A stretch of DNA of 64,000 nucleotides from positions 58,510 through 122,509 of the forward strand of contig CALKJW010000002.1 of the NCBI GenBank assembly GCA_937995595.1, written 5' to 3'. Below, in pieces: positions 43,283 through 50,687 of the stretch. The stretch is from an uncultured Phycisphaerales bacterium (GTDB lineage Bacteria; Planctomycetota; Phycisphaerae; Phycisphaerales; UBA1924). The stretch's first letter is position 1; the number at the start of each line of letters is the position of its first letter. Both the position numbers and the translations under genes were made by a program. The notes under the pieces are model-generated. The model was not told where the DNA came from. It did no database searches and saw only the letters and a program-made list of their open reading frames with translations.

Positions 43283-44641
43283 ATGCCCCCGCACCCCGCC
43301 GACTTCCTCGCCGATCTCCGCGCCCGCGGCCTCCTGCAGCAGTGCACCGACGAGGCCGCGCTGGCCGCGCACCTCCGCACCGCCGACCTCTCCGCCGGCG
43401 GGAGGCGCGGGTACGTGGGCTTTGACCCGACCTCCGACTCGCTGACCATCGGCAACCTCGTGGGCATCATCCAACTGGCGCGCCTGCAGCGGGCCGGGCA
43501 CACGCCCGTGGCGATCATGGGCGGCGGGACGGGCTTCATCGGCGACCCCTCGGGCAAGACCGCGGAGCGCACGCTCCTCTCGCCCGAGGCCATCGCCCAC
43601 AACGTGCAGCGCATCCGGCGGATCTTCGACCGCGAGGGGCTGCTCGACTTCGCGCCCGCGCGGGCCAACCGCGCCGTCCTGCTCGACAACTACGACTGGC
43701 TGGGCAAACTGTCGTACATCAACGTGCTGCGCGACGTTGGCAAGCACTTCTCGGTCAACATGATGATCCAGAAGGAATCGGTCCGCGAGCGGCTGCACAA
43801 CCGCGACCAGGGCATCAGTTACACCGAGTTCAGTTACATGATCCTGCAGGCCTACGACTTCCTGCACCTGTTCGACAAGCACGGCGTCACGCTGCAGATG
43901 GGCGGGAGCGACCAGTTCGGCAACATCGTCTGCGGGCTGGACCTGATCCGGCGCGCGTCCACGAACCCCGACCGGCAGGGAGGGTCCGACGCGGACGCGG
44001 CGCACGCGCAGGCGTTCGGCCTCACCTGGCCCCTGGTCACCAAGGCCGACGGCACCAAGTTCGGCAAGACCGAGTCGGGCGCGGTCTGGCTCACCGCCGA
44101 CCGCACCTCGCCCTACGCCTTCTACCAGTTCTGGCTCAACGCGGCCGACGCCGACGTGATCCGCTACCTGCGCGTGTTCACGTTCCTCACGCTCGACGAG
44201 ATCGCCGCGCTCGAAGCCTCGCACGCCGCCGACCCCGGCAAGCGCGAGGCGCACCGCGCGCTGGCGCGTCACATGACCGAACTGCTGCACGGCCCGACCG
44301 AGCGCGACCACGCCGAGGCCGCGGCAAGAGCGCTCTTCACGGGCGACATCGCGCACCTGCCGCTGGCCACGCTCGAAGAGGCGCTGGCCTCCGCGCCCTC
44401 CAGCGAGCACCCGCGCGCGCACCTGGAGGGCACGGGTCTTGCGCTGGTCGACCTGCTCGCGCAGACCACGCTGGCCAGAAGCAAGAGCGAGGCCCGCACA
44501 CTGCTGTCGCAGAACTCGATCAGCGTCAACGGGCACAGGGCCGCGGCCGATGCGCGCGTCACGACCGCGACGCTGCTGCACGGCAAGGTCATCGCGCTCC
44601 GCCGCGGCAACAAGGCGTGGCACATCACGCGGTGGGTGTGA
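43283..44641 (+). CDS. tyrS: Tyrosyl-tRNA synthetase
   Basis: 452 residues. Class I fold: YVGFDPTSDSLTIGNLVG includes the HIGH-equivalent SLTIGNL, and KFGKTESGAVWL is the KFGKT variant of KMSKS used by TyrRS. The C-terminal S4 RNA-binding domain (ARSKSEARTLLSQNSISVNG) is present. It charges tRNA-Tyr. The gene is slightly longer than average, partly through an acidic insertion before the KFGKT motif (GGSDADAAHAQ). Confidence 0.97.
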   Translation: MPPHPADFLADLRARGLLQQCTDEAALAAHLRTADLSAGGRRGYVGFDPTSDSLTIGNLVGIIQLARLQRAGHTPVAIMGGGTGFIGDPSGKTAERTLLSPEAIAHNVQRIRRIFDREGLLDFAPARANRAVLLDNYDWLGKLSYINVLRDVGKHFSVNMMIQKESVRERLHNRDQGISYTEFSYMILQAYDFLHLFDKHGVTLQMGGSDQFGNIVCGLDLIRRASTNPDRQGGSDADAAHAQAFGLTWPLVTKADGTKFGKTESGAVWLTADRTSPYAFYQFWLNAADADVIRYLRVFTFLTLDEIAALEASHAADPGKREAHRALARHMTELLHGPTERDHAEAAARALFTGDIAHLPLATLEEALASAPSSEHPRAHLEGTGLALVDLLAQTTLARSKSEARTLLSQNSISVNGHRAAADARVTTATLLHGKVIALRRGNKAWHITRWV

Positions 44642-44656
44642 TGTTCGACCCCGAGC

Positions 44657-44677
44657 GGCCGGCACGGAGTGCCGGCC
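44657..44677. repeat. GGA-loop palindrome downstream of tyrS
   Basis: GGCCGGCAC and GTGCCGGCC form a 9-bp perfect stem with a GGA loop, between convergent tyrS and the Gfo/Idh gene. The loop matches the hairpins in the rnpB P12 arm, so it belongs to the same palindrome family and could act as a bidirectional terminator. Confidence 0.65.
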
Positions 44678-44687
44678 CACCGACGGC

Positions 44688-45917
44688 CTACCTGCTCCCC
44701 GCCATCCGCAAAATCGTCCGCGGCGATTCGGCCTCGCCCGTGCGCGCGCTGAGGAGCGCGGCCCCCGCCGCGGCCAGCACCGCCGCGTAGTCCGTCGGCG
44801 AAGGCGGCGGCACGCGCGGGTCGAGCAATCGCGACACCTGCTCGGCGACGGCCTCGACGAACGCCTCGTCGGGGCGTTCCTCCTGCCCGCGTCTGCGCCG
44901 CACGGGGCGCGAGGCGTCGACCGTCTGCCCGTCGGCGCTGAACCACACGAACCCCCCCCCTCCCCCTCCGCCGCCCCCCGCGCCCGCGTCGTCGAACACG
45001 CGCAGTCGCCCGCCCTCGCCGATGAGCGTGACCGACCGTCCCCACCGGCCCGCGCAGTCGGACAGCGCGACCGACGCGGCCCGCCCGTCGGCAAAGCGGA
45101 GGTTCGCGGTCAGGTCGCCCTGCAGGCCGCGCAGCGTCTCGCCCGTGGTCGCGTGCACGGGGCGCGTGCGCACGGGCCAGATGTACGCCGCGTCCACCTG
45201 CTCGGGCGCGCCCATCAGCCACACCAGCGTGTCCATCGCGTCGAACAGCCGCGCCCCGAGCGAGCCCTGCCCCGCGCCGCCCCAGCCCTCGAACGCTGCC
45301 GACCGCACGGGGCCGAGGTGCTCGAACAGGTCCGCGGCGTCGCGCATCGCGCGCCCGTGGCGGAGTAGCGGGAGCGCACGCGCCCATCCGCCGCCGGCGT
45401 CGATCGCGCGGCCGCGGACGCGCGGCTCGGGCTCGTCGAGCAGCACGGGCGCTCCCGGGCCCAGCACGACGCCCGCGCCCGCCGAGGCCGCGACCACCTC
45501 GGAGCGTTCCGCCGTTTCCGCTGACGGCGGTTGCGACGGCGCGTCGAGCTGCAGCACGCTCGCGGGCATCGGCTCGATGGTGGCGATGCGCACGCCGCGT
45601 GCGCGGCACGCGGCCAGCGCGCCCGCGTCCTCCGCGTCCATCGCCCCCTGCCGCTGACCGCCGGCAAAGTCTCCCGGCGCGGCGAGCAGGACCAGCGCGG
45701 CTTCCCCGGTCGCCAGCGCGGCGCGGAGATCGTCCCACACACGGACCCGCCCCACTCCCAACCCCAACGACTGGACAAGTTCGCCCGCCCGCCCCGGCTC
45801 GGGCGAACCCACTCCGGCCACCTCCAGTCCCGCGCGTTCGACGACCGCGGCGAGCCACCCCGCCTGCGCGGGCTCGGCCCAGATGATCGCAGGATGACGT
45901 GTCGGCGAACCGGGCAC
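44688..45917 (-). CDS. Gfo/Idh/MocA-like oxidoreductase with poly-Gly tract
   Basis: 409 residues from a GTG at 45917. The order of elements resembles Gfo/Idh/MocA proteins: an N-terminal nucleotide-binding-like half, then GARLFDAMDTLVWLMGAPEQV and ATTGETLRGLQGDLTANLRFADGRAASV. The canonical GxGxxG is not evident near the N-terminus, so cofactor binding may be altered. A Gly run is encoded by repeated C-tracts on the + strand (nine C at 44952-44960, then T and more C-runs), which could slip. Substrate unknown. A TACCAT hexamer lies 8 nt upstream. Confidence 0.7.
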   Translation of the reverse strand: MPGSPTRHPAIIWAEPAQAGWLAAVVERAGLEVAGVGSPEPGRAGELVQSLGLGVGRVRVWDDLRAALATGEAALVLLAAPGDFAGGQRQGAMDAEDAGALAACRARGVRIATIEPMPASVLQLDAPSQPPSAETAERSEVVAASAGAGVVLGPGAPVLLDEPEPRVRGRAIDAGGGWARALPLLRHGRAMRDAADLFEHLGPVRSAAFEGWGGAGQGSLGARLFDAMDTLVWLMGAPEQVDAAYIWPVRTRPVHATTGETLRGLQGDLTANLRFADGRAASVALSDCAGRWGRSVTLIGEGGRLRVFDDAGAGGGGGGGGGFVWFSADGQTVDASRPVRRRRGQEERPDEAFVEAVAEQVSRLLDPRVPPPSPTDYAAVLAAAGAALLSARTGEAESPRTILRMAGSR

Positions 45918-45925
45918 GGTGTTTG

Positions 45926-45931
45926 ATGGTA
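45926..45931 (-). promoter_or_regulatory. Candidate -10 element of the Gfo/Idh-like gene (leaderless)
   Basis: Minus-strand TACCAT ends 8 nt before the GTG at 45917. It is divergent from the rnpB promoter 27 nt away. Confidence 0.45.
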
Positions 45932-45957
45932 CCAGACCATGACCGCCGCGGGGGCGC

Positions 45958-45963
45958 TAGCAT
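45958..45963 (+). promoter_or_regulatory. -10 element of rnpB
   Basis: TAGCAT ends about 7-10 nt before the rnpB 5' end, where the P1 helix begins. No TTGACA-like -35 is seen. This gives an internal reference for the spacing seen upstream of leaderless genes. Confidence 0.6.
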
Positions 45964-45972
45964 TCCCGCGAC

Positions 45973-46510
45973 AGGCGCGGACAAGCGGCCGCCGTCGCCG
46001 GGCAACCGTCGGCGGAGGAAAGTCCGAGCACGACAGGACACGGCGGTGGGTAACGCCCACCCGTCCGCAACCGGTCAAACTGGAACGCGGACGCGGGAAA
46101 GTGCCACAGAGAACAGACCGCCGATGGCCCAGTAGCATGGCCTTGCGGGCCATGACGAACTCGGAACATGGCTCCGGGCCATGGCGGAGAATCACGGGCT
46201 GGAAGCCCGTGCTACTGGGCTCAGGCAAGGGTGAAAAGGTGGGGTAAGAGCCCACCGCCCGCTTGGCGACAAGCGGGGCACGGCAAACCCCGCCGCGTGC
46301 AAGGTCCAGCAGTCGCCGCGTCCCCTGTGTTCGCGGGGGCGACGCCCGGTCCGGGCGGAAGGCGGCGGGTAGACCGCTCGAGCCCGTCGGCAACGGCGGG
46401 CCCAGAGAAATGGCCGCTCAGCCTCGAAGGCCCCTCCGGCTCGGCCCCCGTCAAAAGGGCCGGCGGGGAACCACGGGGCCGGACAGAACTCGGCTTATAC
46501 GTCCGCGCCG
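45973..46510 (+). ncRNA. rnpB: RNase P RNA (bacterial type A)
   Basis: About 538 nt. The conserved cores are all present in order: GAGGAAAGTCCGAGC, GGGTAACGCCCACC, CCACAGAGAACAGACCGCC, AGGCAAGGGTGAAA, GGTAAGAGCCCACCGC, GCACGGCAAACCCC, AGAGAAATGGCCGC and the 3' ACAGAACTCGGCTTAT. The ends are set by pairing GGCGCGGAC (45974-45982) with GTCCGCGCC (46501-46509) as helix P1. The RNA trims tRNA 5' leaders. The P12 arm is extended by a palindrome cluster. Boundaries are accurate to a few bases. Confidence 0.95.
46127..46220 (+). repeat. Palindrome cluster forming the extended P12 arm of rnpB
   Basis: The base of the arm is GCCCAGTAGCA (46127-46137) pairing with TGCTACTGGGC (46210-46220), 11 bp. Inside lie ATGGCC/GGCCAT (46137-46153), CATGGC/GCCATG (about 46167-46183) and CACGGGCT-GGA-AGCCCGTG (46193-46211). 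The last has the same GGA loop as the palindrome at 44657. In E. coli the matching arm is only about 20 nt long. The cluster looks like REP elements inserted into P12. Confidence 0.75.
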
Positions 46511-46519
46511 ATTCCAGAC

Positions 46520-46557
46520 GCGGGCCCTCGGGAGACCGGGGGCCCGCGGCCGTTTTT
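46520..46557 (+). terminator. Terminator of rnpB
   Basis: GCGGGCCC (46520-46527) pairs with GGGCCCGC (46540-46547), followed by GGCCG and five T. The convergent ACT-domain gene ends at 46566, so the hairpin may serve both. Confidence 0.75.
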
Positions 46558-46565
46558 GGCGGGGC

Positions 46566-47048
46566 CTACATGCCCTGGCGGCCGAGGTCTTCCTCACAGA
46601 TGAGCCGGAACTCCTTGCGCCGCAGGATCTGCCCGGCGAGCGTGGCGTCGTCGACGCACAGCGCGATCGTCGGGTTGCCCGTGGGGCTGCCCATGAGCGG
46701 GTAGGCAAAGCGGATGTTGAGTTCGGCCCCGAGCAGGTACATGCACATGCGCTCGAGCGTGTGCCCCTTGCAGAGTTCGACGCAGATGATCGGCACCTCG
46801 GTGAAGGGCAACTGGTGCCGCGTGAGCAGGAGTTTGGCCTCCTGCGCGTTGTTGGTGATGATCCGCACGATGGCGCAGTCGCTCGCGTCGTGCACGCTCA
46901 GCGCGGCGATGTGGACCGGCGAGTGCTCGAAGGCGCGCAGCAGTTCGTACAACTTGCCGACTCGGTTGTCGAGGAAGACGGAAAACTGCGTCACGCTCGG
47001 CGGCGCGTAGCCCTGCGTGGTCTCGGAAGGTGTGGACGCCTGCGACAT
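46566..47048 (-). CDS. Tandem ACT-domain protein
   Basis: 160 residues. After a short polar leader, two ACT-like units are visible: QFSVFLDNRVGKLYELLRAF...VHDASDCAIVRIITN and EVPIICVELCKGHTLERMCMYLLGAELNIRFAYPL. Such proteins bind amino acids or regulate enzymes such as acetolactate synthase; no partner enzyme is adjacent. The ATG has GGAGG 5 nt upstream. It faces the end of rnpB. Confidence 0.82.
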   Translation of the reverse strand: MSQASTPSETTQGYAPPSVTQFSVFLDNRVGKLYELLRAFEHSPVHIAALSVHDASDCAIVRIITNNAQEAKLLLTRHQLPFTEVPIICVELCKGHTLERMCMYLLGAELNIRFAYPLMGSPTGNPTIALCVDDATLAGQILRRKEFRLICEEDLGRQGM

Positions 47049-47211
47049 GCCATCCTCCGCCGGTTCGCCCGGCCCGCGGGCCCGGCCGCGAGCGGGCCGA
47101 CCGCGCTCCAGAGCATACCCGCAAAGTTCTCGGACCGCCCGGATCGGGCCGCGCGGACTACGGGGTATTCGTCGGCACGAACGCCGGCGGGCGTGAGCCG
47201 CCGACGCCGGG

Positions 47212-47589
47212 TCAGACGGCGAAACTCGAACCGCAGCCGCAGGTCGTCGTGGCGTTGGGGTTCTGGAAGACGAACCCGCGGCCCATGATCTCGTCGCGGA
47301 AGTCGATGACCGTCCCGTTCAGGTACAGCAGGCTCTTGGGGTCCACGATGAGTTTGATCCCGTGCTGCTCGAAGACCTCGTCGGTCTCCTTCTGCGTCTC
47401 GGTCAGGTCCAGCAGGTACGAGAAGCCCGAGCACCCGCCGCCCTTGACGCCCACGCGCAGGCGCACCTTCTCCTTGTCCAGCTCCTGCTGCTCGATGATC
47501 GTGCGGACCTCGCGGGCCGCGGCCTCGGTCAGCGTCACCACCTCGTTGGTCTGCGCGCTGGCGGCGGGATCGGTCGTCGTCGTGGACAT
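47212..47589 (-). CDS. A-type Fe-S carrier (IscA/ErpA family)
   Basis: 125 residues. The three conserved Cys are at GGGCSGFSY and the C-terminal CGCGSSF. The family binds and delivers Fe-S clusters or iron. It is the last gene of the iscS-iscU-iscA group with GGAG 9 nt before its ATG. The Ser/Thr-rich N-terminal leader (about 18 residues) is longer than usual. Confidence 0.93.
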   Translation of the reverse strand: MSTTTTDPAASAQTNEVVTLTEAAAREVRTIIEQQELDKEKVRLRVGVKGGGCSGFSYLLDLTETQKETDEVFEQHGIKLIVDPKSLLYLNGTVIDFRDEIMGRGFVFQNPNATTTCGCGSSFAV

Positions 47590-47653
47590 CGTCGTGAACT
47601 CCGTGTGAAACCGTGGATTCTACGCCGCGGGGCGGGGCGGGTTCGCGGCGCGG

Positions 47654-48091
47654 TCAGCGGTGGGCGTGCTCGTGGTCGTGGTCGTCGACCGGGATGCCGT
47701 TCTTGGTCTTGTAATCGGCGATCGCGGCCTTGATCGCGTCCTCGGCGAGCACCGAGCAGTGGATCTTGACCGGGGGCAGGCTCAGTTCCTGCACGATCTC
47801 GGTGTTCTTGATCGCCAGGCCCTCGTCGAGCGTCTTGCCCTTGAGCCACTCGGTGGCCAGCGAGGACGAGGCGATCGCGCTCCCGCAGCCGAAGCACTTG
47901 AACTTGGCGTCCTCGATGCGGCCGGTCGCCGGGTCGACCTTGATCTGCAACTGCATCACGTCGCCGCACTCGGGCGCGCCGACCAGGCCGACGCCGACGT
48001 CCTTGCGCTGCTTGACCTCCGCCTGCGTGCCGAACGAGCCCACGTTGCGCGGGTTCTCGTAGTGGTCGATGATCTTGGGTCCGTATGCCAT
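47654..48091 (-). CDS. iscU: Fe-S cluster scaffold IscU
   Basis: 145 residues. Cluster ligands: Cys in GAPECGDVMQ, Cys in KFKCFGCGSAIASSS and Cys in KIHCSVLA, with the conserved Asp after the first. The chaperone-binding LPPVK is intact. The C-terminal tail is His-rich (DDHDHEHAHR), which may bind metal. The start has TTTGGAGCG just upstream and a hairpin before it. Confidence 0.95.
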   Translation of the reverse strand: MAYGPKIIDHYENPRNVGSFGTQAEVKQRKDVGVGLVGAPECGDVMQLQIKVDPATGRIEDAKFKCFGCGSAIASSSLATEWLKGKTLDEGLAIKNTEIVQELSLPPVKIHCSVLAEDAIKAAIADYKTKNGIPVDDHDHEHAHR

Positions 48092-48105
48092 CGCTTCGCT
48101 CCAAA

Positions 48106-48126
48106 CGGCCGCGTCGCACGCGGCCG
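48106..48126 (-). promoter_or_regulatory. Hairpin between iscS and iscU
   Basis: On the minus strand CGGCCGCG, a TGCGA loop and CGCGGCCG form an 8-bp perfect stem. It is followed by TTTGGAGCG and the iscU ATG 14 nt later. It could shift expression between iscS and iscU by processing or partial termination. No long U-tract, so it is not a strong terminator. Confidence 0.5.
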
Positions 48127-48178
48127 GATCAGAAAAACCGTCCCGTTGTCTGCGCCGGATCCGCCGCCCGGCCGTGTC

Positions 48179-49420
48179 CTAGTGGTGCGCCCACTCGATC
48201 TTGGTCAGGTCGATGCCTTCCTTGTACATGTCGTACAGCGGGCTCAGGGCGCGGAGTTTGTTCACCGACTCCACCACCTTTCGCACGGTGTAGTCGACCT
48301 CGGCCTCGGTCGTCCAGCGGCCGAGGCTGAACCGCAGCGAGGAGTGCGCCAGATCGTCGCCGATGCCCAGCCCCTTGAGCACGTAACTGGGCTCCAGCGA
48401 CGCCGAGGTGCACGCCGAGCCGCTCGACATCGCGATGTCCTTGCACGCCATCATCAGGCTCTCGCCCTCGACAAAGCCGAAGGAGATGTTGGTGATGTGC
48501 GGCAGGCGCTTCTCGGGGTGACCGTTGACCTGCACGTGGTCGAGTTGCGAGGTGATGCCCTGCTCCAGCCGCCGGCGGAGTTTCAGCAGGCGCTCGCCGT
48601 CGCGGTCCATCTCGGCCATGGCGATCTCGCACGCCTTGCCCAGCCCCACGATGCCGGTGACGTTCAGCGTGCCCGAGCGGAAGCCGCGCTCCTGCCCGCC
48701 GCCGTCGATCTGCGCCACCAGCCGCACGCGCGGCTTGCGCCGGCGCACGTACAGCGCGCCGACGCCCTTGGGGCCGTAGATCTTGTGCCCCGACAGCGAG
48801 AGCAGGTCCACGTTGTCGCGCTCGACGTTCACCGGCATCTTGCCAGCCCACTGCGTCGCGTCGGTGTGGAAGACGATCTCGCGCTCGTGGCACAGCGCGC
48901 CGATCTCGCGGATCTGGTTCACCGTCCCGATCTCGTTGTTGGCCCACATCAGGCTCACGAGGATCGTGTCCGGACGCAGCGCGGCCTCGACCATCTCGCG
49001 CGTGATCACGCCGTCGCGCGGCGGGTCGAGGAACGTCACCTCGAACCCCTCCTTCTGCAGGCGCTTGCACGGGTCGAGCACCGCCTTGTGCTCGATCCTG
49101 CAGGTGACGATGTGGCCGCGGCACGCGCCGCCGCCGGCGGGCGCCTTCTCGTACATCTCCGCCGCGCCCTTGATCGCCAGGTTGTTGCTCTCCGTCGCTC
49201 CGCTGGTGAAGACGATCTCCTTGTCGCTCGCGCCCAGCAGCGCGGCGACCTGTTCGCGGGCCCGGTCCACGCCCTCCTCGGCCTCCCAGCCGAAGCGGTG
49301 GTTCCGGCTCCCGGGGTTCCCGAACGTCTTGGTGAAGTACGGCAGCATCGCCTCGACCACCCGCGGGTCGCAGGGCGTCGTCGCGGCGTGATCCATGTAG
49401 ATGGGCAGTTTCACGGTCAT
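48179..49420 (-). CDS. iscS: Cysteine desulfurase IscS
   Basis: 413 residues. [19 protein letters not shown] opens the family; the PLP Lys is in [14 protein letters not shown]; the active-site loop Cys is in [21 protein letters not shown]. It releases sulfur from cysteine for Fe-S assembly. First of the three isc genes; no iscR-like regulator is seen here. An internal [12 protein letters not shown] segment lies after the second helix, an insertion relative to typical IscS. Confidence 0.95.
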   Translation of the reverse strand: MTVKLPIYMDHAATTPCDPRVVEAMLPYFTKTFGNPGSRNHRFGWEAEEGVDRAREQVAALLGASDKEIVFTSGATESNNLAIKGAAEMYEKAPAGGGACRGHIVTCRIEHKAVLDPCKRLQKEGFEVTFLDPPRDGVITREMVEAALRPDTILVSLMWANNEIGTVNQIREIGALCHEREIVFHTDATQWAGKMPVNVERDNVDLLSLSGHKIYGPKGVGALYVRRRKPRVRLVAQIDGGGQERGFRSGTLNVTGIVGLGKACEIAMAEMDRDGERLLKLRRRLEQGITSQLDHVQVNGHPEKRLPHITNISFGFVEGESLMMACKDIAMSSGSACTSASLEPSYVLKGLGIGDDLAHSSLRFSLGRWTTEAEVDYTVRKVVESVNKLRALSPLYDMYKEGIDLTKIEWAHH

Positions 49421-49558
49421 GGTGCGTCTCGCTCTGCGCCGGCCGACCTTGCGCCGGCGCGTGTCTCATTGCGGTTTAGAATCATTCCAGTGTAGGGATG
49501 CAAAGCCTGGAAAATCCACGCATTTCGGGCATCCATAGCCGAAATCGGGAGGCGCAGG

Positions 49559-50023
49559 TCAGGCCGCGGGCCCGGCGCCGCTCGCGGCCCGCGGCGGGGG
49601 TCGGAGGTAGGTCATCTCCACCCGGTTGCCGCGCCCGATGTACTCCACCCGCGCCATGTAGGCCCGCATCAGCAGCAGGCCGCGGCCGGTCGGACGCTCG
49701 AGGTTCTCGTCCAGCGTGGGGTCGGGCACGTCGTCGGGCTTGAAGCCCGGCCCCTGGTCCTCGATGCTCAACTCGACCCGCTGGTCGTCGACGGCGAACT
49801 CGACACGGACGGGCGTGTCGGCGGGAAGATCCCGGTGCCCGTGGCGAAAGGCGTTGACCAGCGACTCCTCGAGCGCAAGGCGCACGGCGAAGCGTGCCGC
49901 GTCGGGGTAGTTCCGCGCGGCCATCGCCTCCAGCAGCATGTTCTCGGCGCGTTCGATCTCGGCCCGTTGGTTCGGGATCAACAGGACGGCCGAATCGGGA
50001 GTGGGGCTCGTGCTCGGAGACAT
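49559..50023 (-). CDS. Anti-sigma-factor type ATP-binding protein (RsbW/SpoIIAB-like)
   Basis: 154 residues from the ATG at 50023; the frame is open for 27 more codons to 50104, but those translate a G-run into WENVGGGAWGGVGVGGGG and are doubtful. The core is a GHKL ATPase: N-box EESLVNAFRHGH, G1 box DQGPGF and G2 box GRGLLLM. Such kinases bind and phosphorylate an anti-anti-sigma partner; a STAS gene lies 167 nt upstream on the same strand. No sigma factor gene is adjacent. Confidence 0.82.
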   Translation of the reverse strand: MSPSTSPTPDSAVLLIPNQRAEIERAENMLLEAMAARNYPDAARFAVRLALEESLVNAFRHGHRDLPADTPVRVEFAVDDQRVELSIEDQGPGFKPDDVPDPTLDENLERPTGRGLLLMRAYMARVEYIGRGNRVEMTYLRPPPRAASGAGPAA

Positions 50024-50045
50024 CGGGCTGCGCTGCGCGGTGCCG

Positions 50046-50080
50046 CCCCCCCCCACCCCCACCCCACCCCACGCGCCCCC
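50046..50080 (-). promoter_or_regulatory. Potential G-quadruplex upstream of the RsbW-like gene
   Basis: On the minus (coding) strand the C-runs on + are five G-runs of 5, 4, 4, 5 and 9 G, mostly separated by single T. This ideal quadruplex pattern starts about 23 nt before the chosen ATG. If transcribed it would sit in the leader. Confidence 0.55.
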
Positions 50081-50190
50081 TCCAACGTTCTCCCACCACC
50101 CCACCCACCCCTTTCACCGTCGTCAACCGCGGAACGGCCGAGCGCTTGCCGCGGCCCGTCGGGCGCACCCCGCCGCCCCGCCCCGGCGCG

Positions 50191-50550
50191 TCAGGTGAAA
50201 CTCGCCAGCGCGGCCTCGGCGTTGTCGTGGATGGAGAACAGGCGGTCGAGCTTGGTGATCTTGAAGACCTCGTAGATCTGCGGGTCGATGTTCGCCAGCC
50301 GCAACTGCCCCTTGCGGGCCTTCATCTTGTTGTTGATCGTGATCAGCGTGCCCAGCGCGGCCGACGACAGGTGGTCCACGCTCGCGAAGTTGATCAGCAG
50401 TTTCGGTTCCTTCGAGGCGTCGATGAGCGCGGCGATCTCCTCGCCGATCTGCTGGATGTTCGCCTCGTCGAGGATGTTCCGGTCGACGAACTCGACCTGG
50501 GTGATGTCGCGCTCGTGCTTGACGCGCAGCCGCGATGAACCGGTGGCCAT
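50191..50550 (-). CDS. STAS-domain anti-anti-sigma factor (RsbV-like)
   Basis: 119 residues from the ATG at 50550 with AAGGAG 8 nt upstream. The STAS pattern is clear: FVDRNILDEANIQQIGEEI, LLINFASVDHLSSAALGTL with the phospho-acceptor Ser in SSAALG, and LRLANIDPQIYEVFKITKLDRLF. It should be the switching partner of the adjacent ATP-binding protein. Confidence 0.9.
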   Translation of the reverse strand: MATGSSRLRVKHERDITQVEFVDRNILDEANIQQIGEEIAALIDASKEPKLLINFASVDHLSSAALGTLITINNKMKARKGQLRLANIDPQIYEVFKITKLDRLFSIHDNAEAALASFT

Positions 50551-50612
50551 CGATGAGTCTCCTTGAACCGGTCGAATCATATCAGATGCCGGCGCCGCGG
50601 GGCTTCCCGCGG

Positions 50613-50646
50613 AAAAAAACGCACGGCGCGGGGTGCGCGCCGTGCG
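50613..50646 (-). terminator. Terminator of the secretin gene
   Basis: On the minus strand an 11-bp perfect stem (CGCACGGCGCG with CGCGCCGTGCG) over a 5-nt loop is followed by seven T (complement of A at 50613-50619). It lies 42 nt after the secretin stop. Confidence 0.92.
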
Positions 50647-50687
50647 GTCAAGGCGGGGTGTCGCCGGGCGCGTGGCCCGACGCGCGT

